Positions 44,185 to 53,744 of a stretch of 64,000 bases of DNA are shown piece after piece. The notes beneath the pieces were generated by a model that saw nothing but the letters and a program-made list of their open reading frames with translations, was not told the origin of the DNA and made no database searches. The DNA comes from Methanofastidiosum methylothiophilum (GTDB taxonomy: Archaea > Methanobacteriota_B > Thermococci > Methanofastidiosales > Methanofastidiosaceae): the NCBI GenBank assembly GCA_001587635.1, contig LNJE01000004.1:40645-104644 (forward strand), read 5' to 3'. The position numbers and the translations under genes are program-made. Every line of letters begins with the position of its first letter. The first letter of the stretch is position 1.

Positions 44185-45843
44185 TTAAAAAGTTTTCTCT
44201 TGTGATTCATAAATTTCATATGCCCTAGAAATAGTATCTGAATCGTAGGCATCTTTATCATCTCTTATTCTTAATACCCTTGGAAATCTTAGTGCAAATC
44301 CACTTTCATATTTGGGTGAATGTTGCATCTCATCGTAAAGAACTTCAACTACTATTTTCGGCACTAGAGTTACAGTTTTGCCGTTTTCTTCTAAGATAAG
44401 GGGGGTAAGTTGTTCTGTAATTTCATTGAAGAGTTCATCTGAAAGGCCTGTTGCTACTTTTCCAATTGGTAAAAAGCTACCTTCTTCGTCTCTAATACCT
44501 AAAAGGAGAGAAGAAAGCCATTTTTTTCTTCTACCTTCGCCCCATTCAGCTCCTATTATAACTAAATCTAAAGTTTCTAGGGTACGTTTAATCTTTAGCC
44601 ATTTTTTACCTCTTGCTCCTGGTTGGTATTGGGATAAGTAATCTTTAATAATAATACCTTCATGGCCCTCATTTACAGATTTATCATAAAACTCTTTGAC
44701 CTCAAAAGGATCTTTAGACACTATATTCTCTGCAATTCTTACAATTTTTGATTCTTTAATTGAAGAAATTAAAATATTTCTTCTCTCCTTTAGAGGCAAA
44801 TCAATGAGGGATTTATTTTCTATGAGGAGACAATCAAAAAGAAACAACTTTAAAGGTATTTTCTCTGAAAGTTCAGAGATCTGATATTTTCTCCTAAGTC
44901 TTCTTAAAACATATTGAAAAGGTGCGATTTTTCCATCTTTATATGCGACTACTTCTCCTTCACATATTATATCTTCAGGAAGTAACGTTACTTTAAGTTC
45001 AGAAAATATTTCTGGTAAAGCATCAGTAATATTTTCTAGACGTCTAGAAAATATTTTTATTATTTCACCGGATTTATGCACTTGAATTCTAGCTCCATCA
45101 TATTTAACTTCCATTTCTGGTTCATCAATATCCTTTAATGCCAAATCAATAGATCCTGCTATTTGTGCAAGCATAGGTTTTAATGGCCTCCCAACAGTTA
45201 CATTTAATTTCGATAATTCAACTATCCCCCTCCTTGAATAAAGAGCAATTAATCCCAAATCATTTGTTAAAAGATATGCCTTTTCAACATCTTTTCTGGG
45301 AATATCGGAGAATTTGGATATTGCATCTAAGATTATGCCTTCAGCTGCACCAGTCCTCATTTGTTCAAGAATTATTCTGGACAAATATCTGGCTTCAATT
45401 GGAGAAGCTGCTGAAAAAAGTTTAGAAAGATATTTAATTTTCTTGTCTTGGGAGCCTTTTCCACTGTAAGAAGATACCTTTTCAAAAAGATCCATTAAAT
45501 ATGTTATTTCAATATTTGCATCAAAAAAAGTCTGTTGTTTTTTTTGCTCTATTGCACGCTCAATACCTTCACCAAAATCTCCAGAAGAATACACAAGTTC
45601 TTCAACTTTTTTTTCAGTAATTCCTGTTATTTTAGACACCACTTTCAATAAAAGTTTTGGGCCTATACCAAGTTCTTTTTCTGTCCATTTAGGGAAAACA
45701 TATCCTGCCAACAAACCAGTTATAAAAGGCAAAATTTCATCAGGAACAACTAAAAGGAAATCTGATAAGATGTCTCTCTTTTCAAGCTTAGAGGAAGTTG
45801 AAGTTAATTTTTCATAAATATCGACAAGCTCTCTGTAGAGCAT
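44185..45843 (-). CDS. lig: ATP-dependent DNA ligase
   Basis: It seals nicks in replication and repair. The 552 residues have an N-terminal DNA-binding domain (about 1-210). The adenylation motif is VKYDGARIQVH with nucleophile Lys247. EGIIIKDYLSQYQPGARGKKWLKIKR holds motifs IV and V, and the C-terminal OB domain ends with FALRFPRVLRIRDDKDA. Its ATG directly follows the stop of the upstream membrane protein gene. Confidence 0.95.
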   Translation of the reverse strand: MLYRELVDIYEKLTSTSSKLEKRDILSDFLLVVPDEILPFITGLLAGYVFPKWTEKELGIGPKLLLKVVSKITGITEKKVEELVYSSGDFGEGIERAIEQKKQQTFFDANIEITYLMDLFEKVSSYSGKGSQDKKIKYLSKLFSAASPIEARYLSRIILEQMRTGAAEGIILDAISKFSDIPRKDVEKAYLLTNDLGLIALYSRRGIVELSKLNVTVGRPLKPMLAQIAGSIDLALKDIDEPEMEVKYDGARIQVHKSGEIIKIFSRRLENITDALPEIFSELKVTLLPEDIICEGEVVAYKDGKIAPFQYVLRRLRRKYQISELSEKIPLKLFLFDCLLIENKSLIDLPLKERRNILISSIKESKIVRIAENIVSKDPFEVKEFYDKSVNEGHEGIIIKDYLSQYQPGARGKKWLKIKRTLETLDLVIIGAEWGEGRRKKWLSSLLLGIRDEEGSFLPIGKVATGLSDELFNEITEQLTPLILEENGKTVTLVPKIVVEVLYDEMQHSPKYESGFALRFPRVLRIRDDKDAYDSDTISRAYEIYESQEKTF

Positions 45844-46581
45844 TTAATAACCTCTATAATTAAGATATGAAACTGTTAACAGTATGGAGATATACGATGC
45901 AAACACCATTTCTAATATTGGAANCCCATATATAATAAAGCTTCCTAATATTTCGGCTGAAAAAAGAAAATATAACGCAAGCGAAGTGATTATTGGTATN
46001 GCTACTATTAAAATGAAAGAGAAGATAAACAAAACAAATGATGGAAAAGTATAATGTAAAGATAATATTAAACTATTTTTTATGGCTTTAAATGGGGATA
46101 GATTATCTATTATTATNGAAGGGGNNACAAATACTAAAAAAGGTGCCAAGAAAAATCCCATTAATATGAGTANGGGATGGACTGCATAGAATAAGATCCC
46201 TGTTATAAATATAATNAAAGCCATGATGTTTACTAAAAAGACACNAATAATCTTAGAATATGCCTCTCGAATTGAATTAACGTAATTCTTTTTACCAATA
46301 GTTGCAAAATCTCTCAATAAAATAGAAGAAAGGTTAAATGAAAATATCATAAGGATAGAATATAACAATAGTGTAGATAATATAAATATTAACCATCTAT
46401 ATACAAACGACAGTATAGCGTCACCTGTTTGAAATAAAATCATATTTGTACCTAAATATTGAAAGAGATATGAGGTACTCAAAATATAAAATATTGTAGG
46501 AACTAAGAAGGGAGATAATATTAACGGATGAACACTTTGGCGTGAAACTGAAAAGATTTCACCTAAGGATAGTTTAGGCAT
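45844..46581 (-). CDS. Multi-pass membrane protein of unknown function
   Basis: The 245 residues contain about six hydrophobic helices in a repeated pattern with a short conserved-looking IIIDNLSPFKAIKNSL segment near residue 160. That segment resembles the amphipathic turn of DUF4013 or glycerophosphodiester-phosphodiesterase membrane domains. I do not assign a function. The gene abuts the DNA ligase start and lies 37 bases downstream of the surface-protein gene. Several bases are ambiguous. Confidence 0.7.
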   Translation of the reverse strand: MPKLSLGEIFSVSRQSVHPLILSPFLVPTIFYILSTSYLFQYLGTNMILFQTGDAILSFVYRWLIFILSTLLLYSILMIFSFNLSSILLRDFATIGKKNYVNSIREAYSKIIXVFLVNIMAXIIFITGILFYAVHPXLILMGFFLAPFLVFXXPXIIIDNLSPFKAIKNSLILSLHYTFPSFVLFIFSFILIVXIPIITSLALYFLFSAEILGSFIIYGXPILEMVFASYISILLTVSYLNYRGY

Positions 46582-46618
46582 AATGAAACAGTAAAAGAAT
46601 GATTAAAAAATGTTTTGG

Positions 46619-48730
46619 TTATTTAAGGAGTAAGAAAAATAGGAGTAATACTATCAAAAGTAAAAATCCTATGAGAATTCCTCCATAGAGAAGTATATTG
46701 TTAAGAGAATTAATCCCGTTTGAAGATTCAATTAGCTGATTGCATTTGGTGATATAATCCTCAGATGCCGCTACTTTTTTCAAATCGCCCAAATTATTGA
46801 ATTCTGCACTTGCTTTTTGAAAATAAGATTTTGCATTATGAAATTCTCCAGAAGAAAAGTATTTCTTCCCCATTTCAAAATATTCTAAGGCCTTTTTATG
46901 ATTTTCAATTTTTAATATATTGTTCTGGATCAAGGAGATTTTTCGGCTATCCCCTAATTTTTCGTATATACCCATAGCATTGTTATAGGCTGAATAGGCC
47001 TTATCGTAATTTTCCTCTGATAAATATTTATTAGCTTCGTCTAGATAATTCTGGGCACTAACATAAATATTAGCTTTTCCAATCATCTCTTCAGCTTTTA
47101 ACGCCCTGTCAAAATCTTTTTTATTCATTGATGCTTGCTTTGATTCTTCAAAATATAGAATAGATTTTTGGTATTCCCCCATATCAAAGTAGTATTGGCC
47201 CATCTCGTATGAAGATCCGGTATTTAAAAATAGTTCACATTTTTTGATGTAATCATCAGCTTCTAACATCCTATTAGTATTCCTATCTTTTTTATACTCT
47301 TCTCTTGCCACTTTAAAGTATACAAGGGCGTTCCTATAGTTTTGCTTATTGAAGGAATCCATAGCTTGGGTGAAATACATATCTCCTTTATTTGCACCCA
47401 TCATATTCTCATAACAAGAAATGACATTACTATAACTAACTAACACTAAATCAAGCTTTCCATTATGATCCATATCTTTAATGGTAACATATTCAGTCAT
47501 ATGATTTTCATTGGATTGCCATAGTAGATGGCCTAATCCATCTAAAAGGAATATTTCTCCATATGCTTTGTTAGACTTGTATGTTGTAGAAGAGCCTGCA
47601 ACAATTTCACCATATCCATCTTCATTAAGATCGGATGAATGAACATTAGATATGGCCTTGCCTAAGTTACTTTCCCATATCCTGGAGCCAGTTTTATCCA
47701 GAACATATACCTTTTCCCCTGCTGCAATAACTTCAAGATTTTCATCTCCTATAATATTTGCGACAATTAGATCAGAGCCTTGCTTTATTGGATATGACCA
47801 CAAAAGACTAAGAGTGCTCCCTTCCTTTGTATGGAAACAATAAACATACTTTTCAGATAATGCAAGAATCTCTATTTTTTCATCACCCACTTGGTATTCG
47901 TTCCCATTATCAAGATTAATTGCTATAATCTTTTTAATAGGCATGCCAGCACCGGTGTTATAAGAGTGAGTTTTATCCCATTTTTTTAGTGAGGAGTTAT
48001 AATCGTAAACGGATATATTTCCTTCCCCTGAGATAGTTTCTCCTCCAGTGATTATTTCTTTTTCAATATCAGAATCTAGATTTGCAGAAGTTATACTATT
48101 TAGGGGTTTGGATGGTTTTGCAATTGTAGAGAAATTATAATCATATCCGTTATAGCTAATCATGCTTGCGTTGACACCAGCTAAAATGGCAACCTCTTTA
48201 CCATCTCCAAATATATCTGCAGATTTTATTTCGCTAACAGGCACCGATTTGAAAAATTTTTTACCCATACCTTGTTCAGAAACTATGTAAAAATGTGATT
48301 CAGTCAATAATAAAATATCTTTTTGTCCATTGCCATTAAAATCGATTCCATATGCATCTTTTGGATAAAATTTTGCCTTATCTACATCTGGAGGGTTTAA
48401 AAGGGAATCTCTTATTGAATCCATTGTCCCATCAGCATTGCCTATCTCTTTTTTCCAAAGTATTTCACCATTATAATTTAAAAGGTAGACATATCCATTT
48501 TCATATGATTCTCCTCTTTTAAAGCCAGTTGTAACTAAAAGTTTGCCAACGGAGTCATGTGAATAGTCTATTAGCCGCATTGACATTACCATGTCTCCTT
48601 TTGGCTTGTTGGAAAATTTCAAAGACATTTCATTTGCAGAAACAATTGACAGAAATAACAACAGAATAATGAATATAGGAACGATTTTTGATTTTTGAAT
48701 ATTTATAAATCTCATTTTAACAATATTCAT
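46619..48730 (-). CDS. Exported beta-propeller and TPR surface protein with C-terminal anchor
   Basis: The 703 residues begin with a signal or anchor helix (about 15-32) ending near SIVSANE. The body to about residue 430 has repeated Asp-rich motifs such as DFNGNGQKDILLL, DLNEDGYGEIVAG and DMDHNGKLDLVLV, typical of FG-GAP/VCBS propeller blades. From about 450 to 665 come TPR-like helical repeats (ALVYFKVAREEYKK, SILYFEESKQASMNKK, KSYFQKASAEFNNLG). A final hydrophobic helix (about 677-702) would anchor it. It is probably a cell-surface binding or scaffold protein. Confidence 0.8.
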   Translation of the reverse strand: MNIVKMRFINIQKSKIVPIFIILLLFLSIVSANEMSLKFSNKPKGDMVMSMRLIDYSHDSVGKLLVTTGFKRGESYENGYVYLLNYNGEILWKKEIGNADGTMDSIRDSLLNPPDVDKAKFYPKDAYGIDFNGNGQKDILLLTESHFYIVSEQGMGKKFFKSVPVSEIKSADIFGDGKEVAILAGVNASMISYNGYDYNFSTIAKPSKPLNSITSANLDSDIEKEIITGGETISGEGNISVYDYNSSLKKWDKTHSYNTGAGMPIKKIIAINLDNGNEYQVGDEKIEILALSEKYVYCFHTKEGSTLSLLWSYPIKQGSDLIVANIIGDENLEVIAAGEKVYVLDKTGSRIWESNLGKAISNVHSSDLNEDGYGEIVAGSSTTYKSNKAYGEIFLLDGLGHLLWQSNENHMTEYVTIKDMDHNGKLDLVLVSYSNVISCYENMMGANKGDMYFTQAMDSFNKQNYRNALVYFKVAREEYKKDRNTNRMLEADDYIKKCELFLNTGSSYEMGQYYFDMGEYQKSILYFEESKQASMNKKDFDRALKAEEMIGKANIYVSAQNYLDEANKYLSEENYDKAYSAYNNAMGIYEKLGDSRKISLIQNNILKIENHKKALEYFEMGKKYFSSGEFHNAKSYFQKASAEFNNLGDLKKVAASEDYITKCNQLIESSNGINSLNNILLYGGILIGFLLLIVLLLFFLLLK

Positions 48731-48896
48731 ATCTCAATGCCCTCTATTTTTTAGGTAATGATTATCTTAAGTATCAGTATTATTAATTATTATTGCTAAA
48801 CTAATATATAAAGGTATCGCTAAAAACTATAAATAATGTAAGAATATAAAATAGTTATTGTTAAACAATACTAAAAATAAAAATAGTTTAAATATA

Positions 48897-50447
48897 CTAG
48901 AAAGGAACTTTTAGATTATACTTCTTTCTATTCTCTATTTTCTTTTTGCTTCTATTCTTTTTAATCTTTGAAAGTTTTTTTACAATTTCTAAATCAAGAG
49001 GGATTTTATCTTCTTTACCTATTTCTATGTAGCCCTCATTGGCCGCAGCTTCGAATACTTTTTTACCTGTTTTAGTTCGCACTATAACTGTATTCCATCC
49101 TTCTGGGGCCCCAATTGATCCAATAGAAATATCAGAAAGTTCAGAAGTAAAGTCAGGACATATTGAGCAACTCTCTTGTTCATATTCCCTAACTATATCT
49201 ATAGGTATTTTTTGAATATCCCCAGAAACTGAATAAATAGTATAATTACCTGCACCTATGTCAATCTTGTACGTATCTTCAGCCCTTATCTCTCCTAACT
49301 CCTCCATCATTTTTATCATTGCATTGTATCTAAAATTATGGGTACAAAATAATCCAACTCTAAGAGAAATTTTATCAACTACACTTCTAAGGGATAAGGG
49401 GTATATTTCAAGTTTTCTAATTGCTTGGTGGACACATGGAAGCCCAACTATAGCTATATTCTTAAGATAGTTAGAAGTTGCCGCATCTTTAAGTAAATTT
49501 AATGTTGGACAAAGATTATAAGTTGTTCCAGTTGTTTTAAGTAATTCATCATAGTTTGTTACGAGAGCAGATCTTGCAAGCCAGTATTTTTCCTTATCTT
49601 TGCTACCTGTTAAGATGCCACCAATTATTCTCGAATCAAGACAATAATTCATAAGTGCAGTTGTGGCCCCACCGCCTTGTGCGCTTTTTAATATTTCTTG
49701 ATTAGTAGCTCGAACTGTATATATTGACATATATCTTCCAAGATATTCATCTATAGATGTACTCTCATCTTTAAAGACAGTTTCATTTATGTAATCTAAA
49801 GGCATATAGCTTCTTGGACACTGAAATCTACATTCCCCACATTTTACACATATTTCATCTCTTAAAACAGGTTTACCTTCTATGTCAGATAATGCCAATG
49901 TAGGGCATACAGCAGCACAAAGTCCACATGATATGCATAGAGCTCTTTGTGTAATGTACCTAACATTTACTTCTGAATTTTCTTCAATATTAGTAAAGGC
50001 TCGAAGGTACAGTTCATCCTCTCTCAAAAACGCATCAAAGAACTTTTCAATTATCTCTGGGCTCGGGGGACATCCTGGTATCGCATAATCCACTTTTATT
50101 ATTTCACTAACTGGTAAAAATGCATCAGTTTCTGGCATAGGCATTTGGTTTCCTGCAGAGTGTATTAGTATGCCTGTAGTTACGGCACATGCTCCTAGTG
50201 CTGCAACTTTCTTTGATCTTTGTCTTATCTCTGTTACAAGTTTCATGTGCCCTTTTTCAATAGTTCCTACTGCTCCTTCAAATACAGCTAAATCTAATTC
50301 TTCTGGAATTTCTCTAGCGTCCATTACTAAAGGATAATATTTTACATCATAATCATTAAGAAATGAAGTAATCTTACCTGTATCTAAGTGAGATAAAAGA
50401 CATCCAGTACATGAAGCTAATTGAAATACCCCAACTTTTGGTTTCAT
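48897..50447 (-). CDS. frhG-frhB: Fused F420-reducing hydrogenase small subunit (FrhG) and F420-binding subunit (FrhB)
   Basis: The single 516-residue frame joins two normally separate proteins. Residues 1-160 are the hydrogenase small subunit with proximal-cluster Cys13, Cys16, Cys87 and Cys126. Residues 168-215 are a 2x[4Fe-4S] ferredoxin (Cys171/174/177/181 and 200/203/206/210). From about 230 to 490 is the FrhB-like domain, with SAQGGGATTALMNY, VGLPCVHQAIRKL and CSICPDFTSELSDISIGSIG. It would pass electrons from H2 to coenzyme F420 within one chain. The order is collinear with frhA-frhD-frhG-frhB in methanogens. The start overlaps frhD by four bases. Confidence 0.9.
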   Translation of the reverse strand: MKPKVGVFQLASCTGCLLSHLDTGKITSFLNDYDVKYYPLVMDAREIPEELDLAVFEGAVGTIEKGHMKLVTEIRQRSKKVAALGACAVTTGILIHSAGNQMPMPETDAFLPVSEIIKVDYAIPGCPPSPEIIEKFFDAFLREDELYLRAFTNIEENSEVNVRYITQRALCISCGLCAAVCPTLALSDIEGKPVLRDEICVKCGECRFQCPRSYMPLDYINETVFKDESTSIDEYLGRYMSIYTVRATNQEILKSAQGGGATTALMNYCLDSRIIGGILTGSKDKEKYWLARSALVTNYDELLKTTGTTYNLCPTLNLLKDAATSNYLKNIAIVGLPCVHQAIRKLEIYPLSLRSVVDKISLRVGLFCTHNFRYNAMIKMMEELGEIRAEDTYKIDIGAGNYTIYSVSGDIQKIPIDIVREYEQESCSICPDFTSELSDISIGSIGAPEGWNTVIVRTKTGKKVFEAAANEGYIEIGKEDKIPLDLEIVKKLSKIKKNRSKKKIENRKKYNLKVPF

Positions 50448-50920
50448 TGTGAATCCTCCATGAAAAAAATAATAATTTTTTGAACTTCATTAATAGCATC
50501 CATAACTTTTTGGCTCATTTCGAGTTTCATATTGTTGGGATTTACATCTCCTTGAACCAATATTAGTTTAACATTAGAAGAAAAATCAGTTATTTCGTGA
50601 GAAATTTTCATGCTATGTGAAGATTTTATGAAATCTTCAGAAGCTATATTTTTTCCATCTAATACCAATATCTCTCCAAGTTTTCCCTTAAAATCTCCAC
50701 AATCAATGATGTACAAATTCTTAATTTTGTGTTTCGAGTTATTAATAAGATTCAAAAAAGGAGATATACCAGAGCCACAATCAATTACTGCAAGATTATT
50801 GTATTTAGATTCAATTTTTTCATCTTTTAGTTTTCTAATAAATTCTGGTCCAAATCCATCATCACCAAAAAGAGGGTTACCACATCCCAAGATAAGATTC
50901 TCTTTTGTTAAGTACTCCAT
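50444..50920 (-). CDS. frhD: Hydrogenase maturation endopeptidase
   Basis: This nickel-dependent protease trims the C-terminus of the hydrogenase large subunit. The 158 residues begin NLILGCGNPLFGDDGFGPEF, the conserved start with the metal-binding acidic residue. CGSGISPFLNLI and SHSMKISHEI hold the other ligands. It lies between frhA (one-base overlap) and the frhG-frhB fusion, which matches its substrate. Confidence 0.9.
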   Translation of the reverse strand: MEYLTKENLILGCGNPLFGDDGFGPEFIRKLKDEKIESKYNNLAVIDCGSGISPFLNLINNSKHKIKNLYIIDCGDFKGKLGEILVLDGKNIASEDFIKSSHSMKISHEITDFSSNVKLILVQGDVNPNNMKLEMSQKVMDAINEVQKIIIFFMEDSQ

Positions 50921-52152
50921 TATAAGTACCTCCTTTCGATAATCTTACCCTCGATATCTTTGACAATTATACAGTGAGTTGCACAGTCGAGGCAAGGATC
51001 AAATGATCTCATTATAACTTCGGCATATTCTTGAGGCGAACCTTCTATAGTCTTTCCTATTGTTGGTATATTCCATGTTGTTGGCGATATTATTTTATAG
51101 TCTTCCATAATCCCATTTTGATCTGTTTTTGCCATATGAATTAATGTACCCCTCGGTGCTTCGTAGACGCCTATGCCTTCTCCTTCTTTAACATTAATAT
51201 GTTCGGGTTTTGTCTTGCCGTTAACATCTAGCTGATCAAGTAACTCCTCAGCTCTGTATACCATAACTAACATTTCTCTAGCTCTAGCAACATTGATATA
51301 TAATGCAGAGTCACCGGAAAATCTTTTGAATTTAATGAATCTTGCCCTTGGACCAGTTTCAACTGTTTCTCCATAATATAAGGGTATCATTGTATTTGTG
51401 GTTCTGCCTTCTTCATCTTTTCCATAAAATCTAGATGGAATAACCTCTCTGATTGCCTCAATATTAATTTCTTTTCTATCTCCATATGTCATATGAGTAG
51501 CCAGAATACTTGAATTAGAGGTTCCTATATTATTTGGAAGATTTTCAAGTTTCTTTTCTATTGATTCAATAATCAAATCTTTTTGTAAATGTGCATTCTT
51601 CTCATATTTTCTTACAAGTCTATACAAACTCGCAGCCGCTCTTTTGCTTATATTTGTACGAAAGCCTCCAACACAGTAATTGGAAGGATGAATTGCTTCT
51701 CCACCTACAATATCTTTCATTTTTTGTCCAATTCTTCTCAATTCTTGGATTCTTTCAATTGATTCTTTTTTTGTTTTATCTTCATCAACTATATCATTAA
51801 GAATTAGAAATTGATGAAGCGCATGATCTTGCATTTTACTTGCTAAGCCTAAAATCTCTCTTAAAATCAAGGCGTCTTCAGGTATTTCTAGTTGAAAAGC
51901 TCCTTCAATTGCCTGGCATGATGCTTCCGCATGGGATATTGGACATAATCCACATATTCTCATTGAAGCTCTAGGGGTAAATTCATAAGTTCTGCCCAAA
52001 GTCAATGATTCGAAACTTCGTACCATTGTTGTTGAGATATAATACGCTTTTTCAACTATTCCTTCCTCATCTACATGAAGAACTAGTTTTGCATGTCCTT
52101 CGTGCCTAGTTGTTGGATTAAGGGTTACAGTCCGTTTCCCTGTGCTTTCCAT
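50920..52152 (-). CDS. frhA: F420-reducing [NiFe] hydrogenase large subunit
   Basis: It holds the NiFe active site. About 410 residues from the ATG at 52152, which has a GGAGGAAT site. A longer frame to 52236 starts with an unrelated hydrophobic stretch. The L1 motif is RICGLCPISH (65-74). The L2 motif is DPCLDCATH (385-393), after which FrhD should remove the last 17 residues. With the FrhB domain downstream, group 3a (F420-reducing) is the best assignment. Confidence 0.93.
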   Translation of the reverse strand: MESTGKRTVTLNPTTRHEGHAKLVLHVDEEGIVEKAYYISTTMVRSFESLTLGRTYEFTPRASMRICGLCPISHAEASCQAIEGAFQLEIPEDALILREILGLASKMQDHALHQFLILNDIVDEDKTKKESIERIQELRRIGQKMKDIVGGEAIHPSNYCVGGFRTNISKRAAASLYRLVRKYEKNAHLQKDLIIESIEKKLENLPNNIGTSNSSILATHMTYGDRKEINIEAIREVIPSRFYGKDEEGRTTNTMIPLYYGETVETGPRARFIKFKRFSGDSALYINVARAREMLVMVYRAEELLDQLDVNGKTKPEHINVKEGEGIGVYEAPRGTLIHMAKTDQNGIMEDYKIISPTTWNIPTIGKTIEGSPQEYAEVIMRSFDPCLDCATHCIIVKDIEGKIIERRYL

Positions 52153-52168
52153 ACTATTCCTCCATAAA

Positions 52169-52186
52169 ATATATTCAATAATATAT
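52169..52186. promoter_or_regulatory. Inverted repeat in the frhA leader
   Basis: ATATATT-CAAT-AATATAT has perfect 7-base arms. It sits between a TATA-like ATATTTAAAT (about 52190-52199) and the frhA ribosome-binding site. In sequence this AT-rich it may be chance, but the position suits an operator. Confidence 0.25.
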
Positions 52187-52258
52187 CCATTTAAATATTG
52201 CGGTAATAAAAAATAAATTATCTGATTAAGGTACAATAAAAATAATAATAATTGAATA

Positions 52259-53641
52259 TTATTTATTTTCTATTGTTGATTTTAAGAATTTTTTTAATTG
52301 AATATAATCGTTTTCAATCTTTATTGGACAGCCTTGTCTTCGGTCAACATCTTTCATTGACGCTGGAAGTTCTGGTTCAAATCCTAAAAGGGAATTAATT
52401 TCCTCGGGGAACTTTGCAGGGTGTGCTGTTTCTAAAGAAACACATAGTGGGAAATCTCCGTTATCGTGATAATACGCTTCGAGACCAGCCCAACCCACAG
52501 CCCCATGAGGCTCTAGAATTACGCCATACTTATCATAAACATTTTTTATTGTTTCCCTTGTCTTTTGATTTGAAATGCTAACTGAAAAAATGTTAGTTTT
52601 CATTTTTTTGATGTCCGGATATTTCAAAACTTTCCCTGATTTATCAATAGTTCCACCATATAGGTCAAAAAATCTAGCCAAATTTGAAGGATGACCGACA
52701 TTCATTGCACTTGAAATACATGCTTTAGAAGGAGAAAGTTTTTGATATACTCCTTGATCTAAATATTTAGGAAATTCGTCATTTTCATTTACTGCCATTA
52801 TGAGTTTGTGAATCGGCAAACCCATTCTTCTTCCAAATTCACATCCAAGAGAATTGCCAAAGTTACCGGCTGGAACAGATATTAAAATTTTTTCCCCTTC
52901 TTCTGATTTCTCAAGATATGCATAAAAATAATAGATGATTTGAGGGAGAATTCTACCAATATTGATAGAATTTGCAGATGTCAAGTTCAAACACTCTAAA
53001 TCTTTGTCTTGAAATGCTATCTTTACAAGATCCTGGCAATCATCAAATTTACCGTTAACTGCAAGAGTTGTGATATTCCCTCCTATCGTATCAAGTTGTT
53101 TTTTCTGTCTACCAGATACTTCACCTTCAGGGTATAATATAAATACATTAATCCCATTGACCCCTTTGAACGCTTCTCCAACAGCACTACCTGTATCTCC
53201 CGAAGTTGCAACTAATATATTCAATTGTTTGTTTTCATCTTTAAGGGCCCCCATTAGACGAGCCATCATTCTTGCTGCGAAATCTTTAAATGATGCAGTT
53301 GGTCCCTGATCAAGCCTCAATAAATATTTTCTGTCATGTACTTTCTCAATTGGAACTTTAAAGTTATATGCTTCTTTACATATACTAAGTAAATAATCAG
53401 AATCTATATCTGCATAAAGAAATTTTTCCAATACGGTATGGGCAATTTCAAAGTATCTCTTCCCCCTTAGATCCTCAATTTCCCCTCTTGAAAAATTAGG
53501 TATTCTCTCAGGCATAAATAGCCCTGCGTCTGGTGCTTGTCCCATCATGAGGGCATCTTTAAAACTGACGAGGCCTTTAAATGGGGTAAATCCAGCTTCG
53601 TTGATATTTCTATTGGTACTGTAGTAACTAATCCCACCCAT
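52259..53641 (-). CDS. thrC: Threonine synthase
   Basis: It converts phosphohomoserine to threonine with PLP. The 460 residues match the longer bacterial/yeast-type enzyme. The Schiff-base lysine is Lys119 in GPTASFKDFAARMMARL. The phosphate loop VATSGDTGSAVGEAF and the SVPAGNFGNSLG segment are also clear. The start near 53641 (MGGISYYSTNRN) is the usual position. It is a separate unit between the hydrogenase and the tRNA genes. Confidence 0.94.
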   Translation of the reverse strand: MGGISYYSTNRNINEAGFTPFKGLVSFKDALMMGQAPDAGLFMPERIPNFSRGEIEDLRGKRYFEIAHTVLEKFLYADIDSDYLLSICKEAYNFKVPIEKVHDRKYLLRLDQGPTASFKDFAARMMARLMGALKDENKQLNILVATSGDTGSAVGEAFKGVNGINVFILYPEGEVSGRQKKQLDTIGGNITTLAVNGKFDDCQDLVKIAFQDKDLECLNLTSANSINIGRILPQIIYYFYAYLEKSEEGEKILISVPAGNFGNSLGCEFGRRMGLPIHKLIMAVNENDEFPKYLDQGVYQKLSPSKACISSAMNVGHPSNLARFFDLYGGTIDKSGKVLKYPDIKKMKTNIFSVSISNQKTRETIKNVYDKYGVILEPHGAVGWAGLEAYYHDNGDFPLCVSLETAHPAKFPEEINSLLGFEPELPASMKDVDRRQGCPIKIENDYIQLKKFLKSTIENK

Positions 53642-53744
53642 GAATTATGCATTTATGTTGTAATTTATAAACTTTGTTAAAACATGGTATAACATTTAGA
53701 TAATATCAAAATTTATTGAAAAGAAAAAAATCAATAAAAAAATT

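Noticed and set aside
52153..52236. 28-residue N-terminal extension of FrhA
   Set aside because: The extension is hydrophobic and unlike the family, and would overlap the TATA and inverted repeat. ATG 52152 has a GGAGG site.
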